Source: Cordilura impudica (taxonomy: Eukaryota > Arthropoda > Insecta > Diptera > Scathophagidae). Taken from it: DNA of 64,000 nucleotides. This document shows, piece by piece, positions 12,389 through 23,599 of this stretch (its first letter is position 1; each line of letters opens with the position of its first letter). Below the pieces are notes generated by a model. That model saw nothing but the letters and a program-made list of their open reading frames with translations, made no database searches and was not told the DNA's origin. Where the stretch lies: contig OY821521.1 in the NCBI GenBank assembly GCA_963682025.1, forward strand, positions 191,704,575 to 191,768,574. Reading direction: 5' to 3'. The translations under genes and the position numbers were made by a program.

Positions 12389-13745
12389 CAGATCTTCCAA
12401 AAAAATATTTTTTTATTCTGTGTTTACAGATTTTAGTGAGATAAAGGATATCGTAGAAAAAATTTTAGCAAAGAAAAACTAAAATTGGATTATTTTTTTT
12501 TATAAAACCTACACATAAAACCTATATGTAGTGTAAGATTCTAGTGTTAATATAGCCAAAAAGTAGGCAATATTTTTTAATGCAAAATTAAACCTAAAAG
12601 TAGGCAATTTTTTCATTATTATTACAAAAGTGCATAGGTTAACACGAAGCAAATTTTTAGAAACAATTTAAACTATTTTCAAAAATAAATATTTGCATTT
12701 GTTTTCTATTCCACTTATTTCAGATAATTTGTTAATTTTTCGAAATTTTGGGATATTAGATTTTATATGGAAAATTTCAAAAATTAAAAAAAATTGTTTT
12801 TCTATGCTGAATTTAAAGATTTTTGTGAAATAAAGAATATTGTCCGAAGAATAATTTTCCTTTTACAAAAAACTGCTCAAAGAATCTGGTCAACAGATTC
12901 GAACTAAAATGTGTTAAAATACCTTAAAAGTAGGCAATGTTTTTTTTAAACAAAATTTAAGCAAAACATAGGCAATATTATTTGATACAAAATGTATACC
13001 TAAAAGTAGGCAATATTTTTTTTTTTTTTTTCAATATTTCTATATAATAAGAATTAATTTTTTTTTTAAATATTTGTTTTCAGATCTTCCAAAAAAAAAT
13101 ATAAATTATTTTTTATTCTGTGTTTACAGATTTTAGTGAGATAAAGGATATTGTAGAAAGAATCTTAGCAAAGAAAAACTAAAATTGGATTATTTTTCTT
13201 TTATAAAACCTACACATAAAACCTATATGTAGTGTAAGATTCTAGTGTTATTATAGCCAAAATGTAGGCAATATTTTTTAATGCAAAATTTAACCTAAAA
13301 GTAGCCAATTTTTTCATTATTATTACAAAAGTGCATAGGTTAACACGAAGCAAATTTTTAGAAACAATTTAAACTATTTTCAAAAATAAATATTTGCATT
13401 TGTTTTTAATTCCACTTATTTCAGATAATTTGTTAATTTTTCGAAATTTTGGGATATTAGATTTTATATGGAAAATTTCAAAAATTAAAAAAAAATTGTT
13501 TTTCTATGCTGAAATTAAAGATTTTTGTGAAATAAAGAATCTTGTCCGAAGAATAATTTTTCTTTTACAAAAAACTGCTCAAAGAATCTGGTCAACAAAT
13601 TAGAACTAAAATGTGTTAAAATACCCTAAAAGTAGGCAATGTTTTTTTTGAACAAAATTTAAGCAAAACATAGGCAATATTATTTGATACAAAATGTATA
13701 CCTAAAAGTAGGCAATCATTTTTTTTTTCAATTTTTTCTTGCTTT
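12389..13745. repeat. Direct tandem duplication of ~690 bp
   Basis: The segment beginning CAGATCTTCCAAAAAA at 12389 starts again at 13080 and is alignable to about 13700 with few differences. Each copy contains two motif pairs, so two base units were duplicated together. It ends about 90 bp from the orphan exon. Confidence 0.85.
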
Positions 13746-13836
13746 TTTTGTTACAGCTTTAAAAGAAGATTAAAAAAATTATGTTTATACTTTCTCGGTT
13801 GGGAACAATATACGATACCTTAGTATAAGTCCATAC

Positions 13837-14295
13837 CTGTGGACTGTCTAAACGATCCAAGGACTGGCGGCGAGAGGGATAATCATCAGCCGCAAAAATT
13901 TGTTGAGCAGCTGGACAATTTTTATTCGAATGTTGATGTAGATACTGTTGCGACGATGTTAACGGATGATGTGGCGGTGGTGGGGGCGGTGTTATAGACT
14001 CACACGGACTGCCGGGGCAAGGACTGCCCGGACAGGGACTACTGCAGCGGCTGCGACAAGTAGGACTATAGCAAAGATTTGCTTGTGTACCCGAGGGTGT
14101 ATTGGGACATGTATTTGAGTTGGCCGTTGTTGTGGCTTGTGTTACGGGAGCGGCCACGGCCACAGCAGCCGTTGTGGTAACACAAGGTTCTTCTTCTTGT
14201 TGCATAAGATTAACGGGCAAGGGCGTACATTGGGTATTACGGCGCGGAGAACGACCACGATCTACAGTGGTAGCACTCCAATAACCCCAAGCCAT
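13837..14295 (-). CDS. Candidate first coding exon, Pro/Ser/Cys-rich N-terminus of an unidentified protein
   Basis: ATG at 14295-14293 in a good context (ACACC before ATGG) opens 153 codons beginning MAWGYWSATTVDRGRSPRR. They continue through Thr/Ala-rich, Cys-rich (repeated PCPGSP) and poly-Pro stretches and end RRQSLDRLDSPQ. There the frame meets a good splice donor (CAG|GTATGG, donor at 13836-13831), and the read-through beyond it is low-complexity. A second possible donor lies at 13818. There is no signal peptide or membrane segment; the composition suggests a disordered, phosphorylatable N-terminus. GC content is far above the surroundings. It lies on the aPKC strand inside the presumed aPKC intron, but it ends in phase 0 whereas aPKC exon 2 ends in phase 1, so a shared acceptor would not keep frame. 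I do not recognise the protein. Confidence 0.75.
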
Positions 14296-15125
14296 GGTGT
14301 AAGGTCACGTTTTAAGCAGCCCCGTCAAGAAGTTTCTTTTAATTTATTTAAATTGCCCTAATTTAGTTATAAAAATTCCTTGAGTTCATTTAGTTTTATT
14401 TATTTTTTCTGCCTCTTCTTCTTCTTCTTGTTTTATTGTGCTAACTTTTAGTTTTAAGAATTCATTTCATTATTGTTTTCTTTTTACTTGGCAAAACCAC
14501 ACCTTTTTTATATGAAGTAATAATAATTGTGTAATATTTTTGTTTTCTTTTTCATATATAAAAAGATAAAAAAAAAATGCAATTACAAAACACCACCACA
14601 CACAAAACTATGCTTTATAGATTTTGGCACTTAAAACACTTTTCTTTTTCACAAGTGATATATCACAACATCAAATCGAAAGAAAAAAAATAGAAAAATC
14701 TACATACAAATGATAAATGTTGTATAAATTTGTATAATCTTCGTTTGGAAATCTTTTTCAATATGCAATTTTGTTCGGCATGGTTACCTTGCACACTCAT
14801 ACCATGTGTGATAAATGTGTGATAAATGATTACAATAAACATGTTGGATAAGAAGAAAAAACAACAAACACCAAAATTTAAATAAAAAATAGTTTGCGGT
14901 TGGCAAAGTCAAAAGTTTAAGACGGTACAATTCGAACGATTAATAATGCATTGCAGATGTTATTTAGTTTTTTTTTGCTTTTTGGCCAGAAAATCCGAAA
15001 CATAAAAAAAATAAAACTGTAAAGGAATGTGATAAAAAAAAACATGTGAGAGAGTGAGAGTTTTAAAACAAAAACAGAGGGAGAGTGAGAGAAAAAGAGA
15101 GAGATATAGTGAGAGTGAGAGAACA
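14296..15125 (-). promoter_or_regulatory. Putative leader and promoter region of the orphan exon, with GA-rich tract
   Basis: Non-repetitive sequence directly upstream of the exon. On the minus strand there is a TATA-like CATATAAAAAAGG around 14500-14513. At 15045-15125 the plus strand carries clustered GAGAG motifs (GTGAGAGAGTGAGAG and more), the binding motif of GAGA factor, common near fly promoters. Start site and leader splicing cannot be fixed from sequence alone. Confidence 0.4.
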
Positions 15126-15959
15126 AAAATACGCTCCTAAATCTAAACTATTTAAGAGGCCAAACTAAATATGGAGAAAATGAGACAGAGAGAGAAATTT
15201 CAAAACAAATTGCCTACTTTTGGGATGAAAACTTTTCATTTCCAATATTGTACTAAATATCCTTTAAAATCGTACTTCAGTAAACGTTTTTCTCAGACTT
15301 ATTTAAAAACCACAGTTATGCTAATTGTCTGTGGCTGTCTCTTTTATAAGAAAGTAATTTAGGAACTTTTTTCTGTAGAATAAAATCTATGAATTCTAAT
15401 GTTTGTTTGCCATAAAACAATTTTAGTTCCATAAGAATTTGAAATTCTAAAGACTTTTCCTAGCGGAAAAGATTCCAATAACTTTCTCAAATTAAAAATA
15501 AATAAAAAAATATGTAAAGACTAAGTTTTCGAACAACACTGAGACCTAGCCAAATGAAGAAAAAAAAAACAAAAATTATTACACTTAAAGTCCAGTCACA
15601 GAGTTGGACTCAGATTTTTATAATTTGGATACTTGTCTTGAATATTTATCCTCTTGCGGCAAATTAATCCAATGATTTTTGATAAGATTTTTACCATTTC
15701 AGTGATAATATCGAATCAGTTATAATATGTAACAAAAAAATATATAGATTTTACTTTTTCATGCCGGTTGAGCTCAGTTTGGTTCGAAAACTTGTTCCTT
15801 TCTTCAGAACTTTACCTAAATATTCAAATTGAAAATTCTCCATATTTGAGGACACTTCGTATGACCAGTAGCTAGCAAATTTCATTTCCTATAGCTTAAA
15901 AATATTTTGCCGGAAAATTTTTCGGAAAACTCTGAAAATTCCGGAAAACTTTTTTCTTA
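15126..15959. other. Intronic spacer, nothing recognised
   Basis: AT-rich, no convincing frame. One inverted copy of the array motif (GCCTACTTTT) lies near 15209. Confidence 0.4.
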
Positions 15960-17620
15960 AAATCGAAATTTTTTCAAGTGCCAAATTTCAGCTCTCGGCG
16001 TCGGATGAAAGTGGATCTACGAGTTTAAGAGTTAAAGAGACCCAAAAATTTCCGGAAAAGTCGGAAAATTCAGGAAAATTTTTCTGAAAAATCCAAAAGC
16101 TCCGAATTTTTCCTAAAACGTATTTATCACTAGTCAAAGCGGTGAAAAGTTTTCGAGGAATTTTCCCGTTTTCGGTGCTTTCCATTGAATTCTCCGGCTC
16201 AAATTTATCAATGTGCTAAATTTTAGCTCTCGCCCAAGGCTAAAAGTTGATCTACGAGGTTACAAGTTCAAGCAACGCAAAAATTTTCGGAAAATTCGGA
16301 AAATTCCGGAATTTTTTTTTTTTTAATATTTTCCTAAATCGGATTTAGCACTAATCAAATCGATGAAAATTTGTTCGATTTATTTTTCCCCTTTTCATAG
16401 TTTTTCGCGGAATTTTCGGGCTCAAATTTATCATTTTAGCTCTCGCCCAAGGCTAAAAGTGGATCTACGAGGTTACGAGTTAAAGCAACGTAAAAATTTT
16501 CGGAAAATTCCGGAATTTTTTTTTTAACAGAAAAATTCCGCTATTTAAAATCGGATTTAACACTAATCAAATTGATGAAATTTATTAATGTGCCAAATTT
16601 CAGCTCTCGCCAAAGGCTAAAAGATTACGAATTAATGAGACGCAAAAATTTTAGGAAAACTCGGAAAATTCCGGAAAAATTTTGTTGAAAAATCTGAAAA
16701 ATTCTGCATTTTTACTGAAGCGGATTTAGCATTGATCTGACCGGTTAAAAATGTTTCGATTAATTTTCCCCCTTTTCAGAGTTTACCACCGAATTTTCCG
16801 ACTTAAATTTTTTTCAGAGCCAAATTTCAGCTCTCACCGAAAGCTAAATGTGAATTTACAAGGCTACTATTTAAAGAGGCGCAAAAATTACCGGAAAATT
16901 CTGGAGATTTTTATTAAAAATCGAAAAATTCGCATTAAACTGATTTCGCACTGATATGATCGGTGAAAATCGGAATTTTCCATCTGAAATTTTGTCAGGT
17001 TAAGCCTTTTCCGAGAGCTGTAATATCTCTCGGAGAAGGCTTAAAGTGGATTTACGAGATTGCAAGTTAGAGACGAAAAAATTTCCGGAAAACTAGGGAA
17101 ATTCCGAAAATAAATTTTCTGAAAAATCAAAAAAATCTGCACTTTACCTGAAACAGATTTAGCAATAATCAAATCGATGACAAATTTTTAGTTAATTTTT
17201 TCCCTAATAACAGAGTTTTCCCCGGAATTTTCGGGCTAGATTAAATAAATGGTCACGCGAAATAAAAATGAGAGTCAAGCTTTCAGCCTTCAAAGCTTTC
17301 AGATTCTAAAGCTATTGACAATTTAACAATGGACATTTACGAGTTAAAGAGGCGAAAACGTTTGACGGAAAATTCGGAGTATTGTAAAAAGTTTTACCCT
17401 AAAAATCGAAAAATTTCGCTTTTTCCTAGAACGGAAAAAAAATGTCTAAAATTTTTCCTTCTTTTCAGAGTTTTCCGGCCGAAATTTCGAAAGATAAAAT
17501 TATTATGAGAAATAAACTTCTGTGTTAATTTCAGCCCTCAACAAGGGCCGAAACGAGGTCTACGAGCTAGTCAAAAAAGTGAAAGAAATTAAGAAACTAA
17601 TATTTGCCGTTACGAGTTAA
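15960..17620. repeat. Degenerate tandem repeat, ~165-290-bp unit with CAGCTCTCGCC and CCGGAAAA phrases
   Basis: A module reading roughly CAAATTTCAGCTCTCG, AGGCTAAAAGTGGATCTACG, GAGTTAAAG, GGAAAATTCCGGAA recurs near 15990, 16225, 16440, 16605, 16830, 17020 and 17535, with a weaker copy near 17310. Spacing varies between about 165 and 290 bp and divergence is high. The GGAAAATTCCGG phrases are themselves short palindromes. Short frames crossing it are chance. Confidence 0.75.
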
Positions 17621-18599
17621 AGGCGCAAAATTTTCCCTGAAATAGATTTCAAATTGGTGAAATAATTTTTTTTTTTTCAATAAAATTTTAAAAATATTAG
17701 ATTTTTTTTTTTTTGTAAATAATTTTTTTAATTTTCTCTACGAGCCTAACACTTTCCCTTTTATAATCTAAAATATATATTTTTATATACATATATATCT
17801 TTCATCTTAATTGCTACATATTTTTAGCTTCCTCAGCATCATTATATCCAGGTTAATATAACAATTGACGTCAAAACCTTCAAATAGCTGCTCCTCTTAC
17901 ACCATAAAGAATAAAAAAAACAGAATATTCGTAAACAAACGACCACAAAAAAATTTGAAGGAAAAAAATTCCTCAATCACCAGTTAAGTATGCAGCAATT
18001 ATGTTAAATGTTTTTTGTTTTTTTTTTCTCTTGGTGGAAATAATGTGACAAAAAAAAAAACGATTGAATTCATTGTTAAGCAGAATAACAAATACAAGAT
18101 ATCGAGAGTAAAATAAATAATGCATGTGCAGAAAAAATAACAAAAACAAGTCATTGATGATGATTAAGTGATGCTAGTTTTAAATAGTTTTTTATTGAAA
18201 AGTCAAAAGCAAAATTGAACTTTTTACAAAAAAAAAAAAAAAAACACACAAAACAAAACTTAAGTAGTTCAGCCTACGAGTAGGCAATATTTATTTGTAT
18301 TAAAAACTGCCAAAAGTGTGCACTACAAACTTGATCAAAAGAAAAAAAAAACAATGACCTTTATCGGCAAAATACTACGTAGGCATGTTTATTTTTTTAT
18401 AGAGAAACAACAACTCAGAATTTGATGAGGTTTTATTAAGGTAAAAGAAATCAGAACTTGAAGGATTTTTCTTTACCAAAAATAGCTCAGAATCTGAGGT
18501 GCTTTTCTTTGCCAAAATTTCTGTTTCCAACGAGGTTTTCTATAGAAACAGGAATTCGCTTCTAAGAGGATTTTCTATGGAAAAATGAAATGCTTCAGT
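17621..18599. other. Intronic spacer, nothing firmly recognised
   Basis: AT-rich with poly-A runs. It contains one array-type motif near 18272 (GCCTACGAGTAGGC, a perfect stem) and, near 18420-18600, several GAATCTGAGG phrases. Confidence 0.4.
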
Positions 18600-21500
18600 T
18601 TCTGAGCGGGTTTTCTATAGAAAAAAAAAATTACCTTTTGTAAAAAATAAATATTTTCAAAAAGTAAATTTTCTTAAAAAAGTATTTTTTCCGAAAAAAT
18701 GCCGTTTCTGAAATTAATTACTTTTCAAAAAAAAAGTAAATTTTCCAAAAAACTTTTTCTTAAAGAAGTACCTTTTGGTAAAAAGTACATTTTTTAAAAG
18801 TAACTCTTCTTAAAAAGTATCATTTCTTAAAACGTACCTTTTCTTAAAAAGTACCTTTTCTTAAGAAAGTACATTTTCTTAAAAATAAGTACAATTTCTT
18901 AAAAAAAAGTACAATTTCTTAAAAAAAGTACCATTTCTTCAATTAGTATCTTTTCTTAAAGAAGTACATTATCTTACAAAAAGTAAATTTTTTTTAAAGA
19001 CATCCCTTTTTTAAAAATTATTTTTCTTAAAAAGTATCCTTTCTTAAGAAAGTACCTTTTTTAAAAAATTATCTTTTTTCAAGTACCTCTTTTTTAAAAT
19101 GCACTTTTTGTTAAAAAACACATTTTTTAACAAGTACCTTTACTTAAAAGAACACTTTTGTTAATAAAGTATCTCTTTCTTAAAAGCACCTTTTCTTAAA
19201 AATGTACCTTTTCTTAAAAACGTAACTTTGCTTAAAAACAGTACCATTTCTTAAAAAAGTACTTTTCTAAAAAAGTTCATTTTCGAAAAAAAGGACCATT
19301 TCTTCAATAAGTATCTTTTCTTAAAGAAGTACATTATCTTACAAAAAGTACATTTTTTAAAAAAAAAAAAGTGCCTTTTTTAATTTATTTTTCTTAAAAA
19401 ATATCCTTTCTTAAGAAAGTACTTCTTTTTTTAATTTATTTTTTTTTTAAAAGCACAGTTTTTAACAAGTACCTTTACTTAAAAAGAACACTTTTGTTAA
19501 TGAAGTATCTCTCTATTAAAAGTACCTTTTCTTAAAAAAGTACCTTTTCTTAAAAAAGTAACTTTGCTTAAAAACAGTACCTTTTCTTAAAAAAGTACTT
19601 TTCTAAAAAAGTACATTTTCGAAAAACTACCCTTTCTGATATAAGTACCTTTTAAAATACTTTTTCTTAAAAAAGTTCATTTCAAAAAAGTACCTTTTAA
19701 AAAAGTGCACTTTCTTAAAAAAGAACCTTTTCTTAAAAAAGGACCTTTCTAAAAAAAATACCTTTTCTGAAATAAGTATCTTCTCTGAAATAAGTACCTT
19801 TTAAAAAGTACCTTCTAAAAAATAACTTAAAAAAGTACCTTTTTCAAAGTGTGCCTTTTAAAAAAGTTTCTTTTTAAAATGTGCCTTTTAAAAAAGTACC
19901 TTTTCTTAAACAAGTACCTTTTCCAAAAAAAAGTTCCTTTTCCAAAAATAAATATCCTTTCTGAAATAAGTACCTTTTAAATAAAAGTACCTTTTCTTAA
20001 CAAGTAAATTTTCTGAAAAAAGTACCTTTTCTTAAAAAATTCCTTTTCTAAGAAATAACTTTTCCAAAAAAATACCCTTTCTGATATAAGTACCTTTTAA
20101 TAAAAGTACTTTTACTTAAAAAAGTACTTATTCTGGAGAATTTACCTTCTCTTAAAAAAGTACATTTTCTTATAAAATATCTTTTCTTAAAAAAGTACCT
20201 TTTTTAAGAAAGTACCTTTTTAAAAAAAAGTACCTTTTCTTAAAAAAGTAGGCTTTCTTTAAAAAGTGCATTTTCCTAAATAAGTACCTTTTCTTAAAAA
20301 ACACGTTTCTTATAAATGTACTTTTTCTTAAACAAGTGCTTTTTTAAAAAAGGTACATTTTTGTACCTTAAAAAAGTACCTTTGAAAAAAAGGACATTTT
20401 AAAAAATAAAAACCATTTAATAAATAACTTTCAAAAAAGTACCTTTTAACAAAGTTAATTTCAAAAAAGTACTTTTTAAAAAAGTGCACTTTCTTAAAAA
20501 AGAACCTCTTCTTAAAAAAAGTTCCTTTTCTTAAAAAAAAAGTTCCTTTTCTTAAAAACAGTTGCTTTTCTTTAAAAAAAACACCTTTCTAAAAAAAGTA
20601 CATGTTCTTAAAAAAGCACCTTTCAAAAAAGTACCTTTTCTGAAATAAATACCTTTTAAAAAAATAACTCAAAAAAAACCTTTTAAAAAGTAACTTTTCT
20701 TTGAAAAGTAAATTTTTTTTAAAAAAGCACATTTTCTTAAAAAAGTAAATTTTCTTAAAAAATTATCTGCTCTTAAACAAGTACATTTTCTTAAAAAAAT
20801 AACCTTTTCCTATAAAAGTACCTTTTCACAAAGGTCACTTCAAAAAGTATCTTTTAAAAAAGTGCACTTTCTTAAAAAGCATCTTCTAAAAAGTACCTTT
20901 TAAAAAAGTACCTTTCTCAAAGTGTGCCTTTTAAAAAATATATCTTTTTAAAATGTACCTTTTAAAGCAGTTCGTATTTAAAATGTGCCTTTTAAAAAAG
21001 TACCTTTTCATGAACATGTACGTTTTCCTAAAAAAAAAGTTCCTCTTCCAAAAATAAATATCCTTTCTGAAATAAGTACCTTTTAAACAAAAGTACCTTT
21101 TCTTAAAAAGTAAATTTTCTGAAAAAAGTACTTTTTCTTAAAAAAATACATTTTCTTAATAATGTAAATTTTCTTAAAAAAAAGCAACTTTTATTAAAAA
21201 AAGTACGTTTTCTTAAAAAAGTTCCTTTTCTTAAAAAAGTACCTTTTCTTAAAACAGTAACTTTTGTTCTTTACATTTTCTTAAAAAATTCCTTTTTTAA
21301 AAATATGACTTTTCCAAAAAAAACACCCTTTCTGATATAAGTACCTTTTAACAAAAGTACTTTTTTAAAAAAGTACATTTTCTGGAAAATTAACCTTCTC
21401 TTAAAATAGTGCATTTTCTTAAAAATATCTTTTCTTAAAAAAAAAAGTACATTTCTTAAAAAAAAGTACATTTCTTAAAAAAGTACCTTTTTAAAAAAGT

Positions 21501-21680
21501 ACCTTTTTAAAAAAGTACCTTTTCTTAAAAAATACGTTTCTTATAAATGCACTTTTTCTTAGACAAGTACCGCTTTTAAAAAGGTACATTTTTGGAAGGT
21601 ACCTTTCCTTAAAGTAGTACCTTTTTCTTAAAAAGCCTCTTTTTAAAAAAAGTTACTTTAAAAGAGGTAAATAATAGTAC
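18600..21680. repeat. Minisatellite block 1, ~17-20-bp unit GTACCTTTTCTTAAAAAA
   Basis: About 3.1 kb of highly variable copies of a unit near AAGTACCTTTTCTTAAAAA, with length 15-22 bp because the A and T runs change. Substitutions such as GTACATTTTC and GTGCATTTTC are common, and longer higher-order repeats are visible (the stretch near 18930-19220 resembles 19290-19570). There is no coding meaning. The same family resumes at 23600. Confidence 0.9.
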
Positions 21681-23599
21681 ATTTTCATTCAAAAACAAAT
21701 CTTAGGTTCTAAGGTGTTTTTCTACAGGAAAAATGTCTCAGAATCTAAGCATTTCTAAAATAAAATTATATTCTCTTTTATTGGGGCTCGAATTCTCTAT
21801 GGAAAAAGTTTTGTTAAAGGCATGTTTTAACATGAATAATTAACTCTTCAACCAAATTATAAAGCACTACTTTTCCTGCTTTTAGTATTAACATAAACTC
21901 TCCAAATGGCAATAGTAAATTGGAATGCAAAAAAAACATATAATGCTGATGTTTCATTCTAGAAAATGTAGGCAAACATACAAAACTTAATAGACTATAA
22001 AATTAATCTCCAAGGGCTGATATATTAACAACGTACAATGAATTTACGTTAGGGACAGAAGGACATGCAGAATATTAAGGTTTTTGTTCAAAATAAAACT
22101 ATGAAGAAAACTCAAATAAAATTTATAAATAAGGAGGATAAAAATCAGGGAAAAATTTACAATTAGATATAATTTTTAGAGTAATTTCAAAAACAAAACT
22201 TGGACTGAGAGCTAAATATAAAAAAAATTAAAGTGTACCAGACAAAATGTCTAGGCAATATGACAACTTCAAAATGAGTCAAACTTAATAAAATAAATAA
22301 TTAACAAAAGAAAAATATCCTTAATAAGAAAAGTGGTTTAAGTTTTGGGTGGAGTTTATTTTTTCTTTTTTTTTTTTTTTTGATTAGTCGTAAAACTTTT
22401 ATCGATTTATAAAAAGGAGTACCAAGTTTTCACTTCGGCTTTTTTTTATTAAGTTTACCTTAATTTTTTTTAATACAACTTTGAAACACTGATTTTCAAC
22501 ACTTTTTAGTTAACACTTTTTTAGAATTTAAAATAACAATTTTTATGCCAGCCTTAAAGTATGCTATGATGATAGATTTAAGTTATAAATTTTGTTAATT
22601 TTTATATCGTTTTGGAAATTTTGTTTCAATAATTTTTTTTTTTTCAATATTTTATTGTAATTTTTCATCAATTATTAAAATTAATATCTGATAAAATTTT
22701 CTCACTTAAAGAAATTAATAAAAAAAAATTTTCTTTTTTTTCCAAAGTATATATCAATATTAAATCGAACTTGCAAAATAGACGTCTATTTTCAACGAAA
22801 TCTTATGCGCGAGTGTTCCGTTTAAGTGGAAAAGCAGCTAAAGAGCACTACACACACACACACACACAAACACAAATCTTCATCAGCTAAAGTCTGAATA
22901 AACCAATACAAAAAAAAAAACGTTAGCTAGCATAATTTTGTTTTACAAAAAAAAAAAAATCATAAAACAAAATATATTCCACAGAGAAAGTATGAGTTTT
23001 GGTTTTTTGTTGGCAGGATATCAAAAAAGATTATAAAAACGGTGTTTTCTGTTGTTTCTTATGCTCCCAGGCAACAAAAACAATATTGAATCTTAGATTC
23101 AATGTCAATATTTTGTTGTAATTTTCTCTAAACTTGCTCTCGTTTTGTAGAGGGAGCTTCTGCTTTCGAAACGGTCTAGCAGTACTACAACTAAAACATC
23201 AACGATTAGAACAACACAAAAAGTGTTGCCGTTAACAACGTTGCTTAACAGTAAAATTGGTAGCAATGTTTGCAATGCACTTGTATAATTATAATATAAT
23301 GAACTTCCTGCCACTACCGGGGATAATTACGTCTGAGAGTAGCGCAAGTTCAAAATAAAATTTAAGGAAAATTCAAAGAAAAACAAAAAAGTAACCAAAA
23401 AAATGCTAAAGAAAAAAGTGGGTGTTTTTTATTGCGAAGCTTTCAGGAAAGAGTTTCCAGAGAACAAAAACTAGCTACAGTAAGAGCGAGAGAGAGAGAG
23501 AGGAGGTGAGAGAAACCAGCAAACATGCGAAGGCTTTATGATGAGCTCCTGGGGCCGAAGTACCGCTAATGTCAACGCGTTAAATTTTTGATACAGCAG
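21681..23599. other. Unique island between minisatellite blocks, with GA tract and CA microsatellite
   Basis: Non-repetitive sequence. A (CA)n run lies at about 22853-22876. From about 23040 to 23580 the base composition is richer in GC, with GAGCGAGAGAGAGAGAGAGG at 23484-23503 and phrases such as GGGGCCGAAGTACCGC. That profile fits a leader exon, promoter or enhancer in the intron. No convincing frame: a 69-codon minus-strand frame at 23105-23314 lacks any recognisable domain. Confidence 0.4.

Larger units (their letters stand above)
6900..13745. repeat. Degenerate tandem repeat field, 300-370-bp units with paired GCCTA-AAAG-TAGGC motifs
   Basis: A motif close to GCCTAAAAGTAGGCAATATT recurs more than 35 times, usually as pairs 30-45 bp apart: near 7655/7697, 7981/8021, 8351/8391, 9797/9830, 10095/10122, 10385/10425, 11855/11887, 12560/12595, 13258/13295 and others. 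Between pairs the order of phrases is constant: TCAATAATAAATATTTG, GATTGTTTTT, TAAAGATTTTTTCTTTATT, AGCAAAGAAAAACTA, TAGCTTT. The motif is an inverted repeat (5-bp stem, 4-base loop). The field flanks the orphan exon, and stray copies occur near 5515, 15208 and 18272. No coding capacity is seen. Confidence 0.8.

Noticed and set aside
6900..13745. Regularly spaced hairpin motifs resembling a CRISPR array
   Set aside because: Motif copies vary, spacing alternates 30-45 and about 300 bp, the units between are homologous to each other, and the genome is animal.
17828..17895. Minus-strand peptide LFEGFDVNCYINLDIM resembling the FEGFEYVNPLL tail of aPKC
   Set aside because: Only a handful of matching residues, a stop just upstream, no good acceptor, and the expected stop-proximal residues are absent. 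Likely chance.
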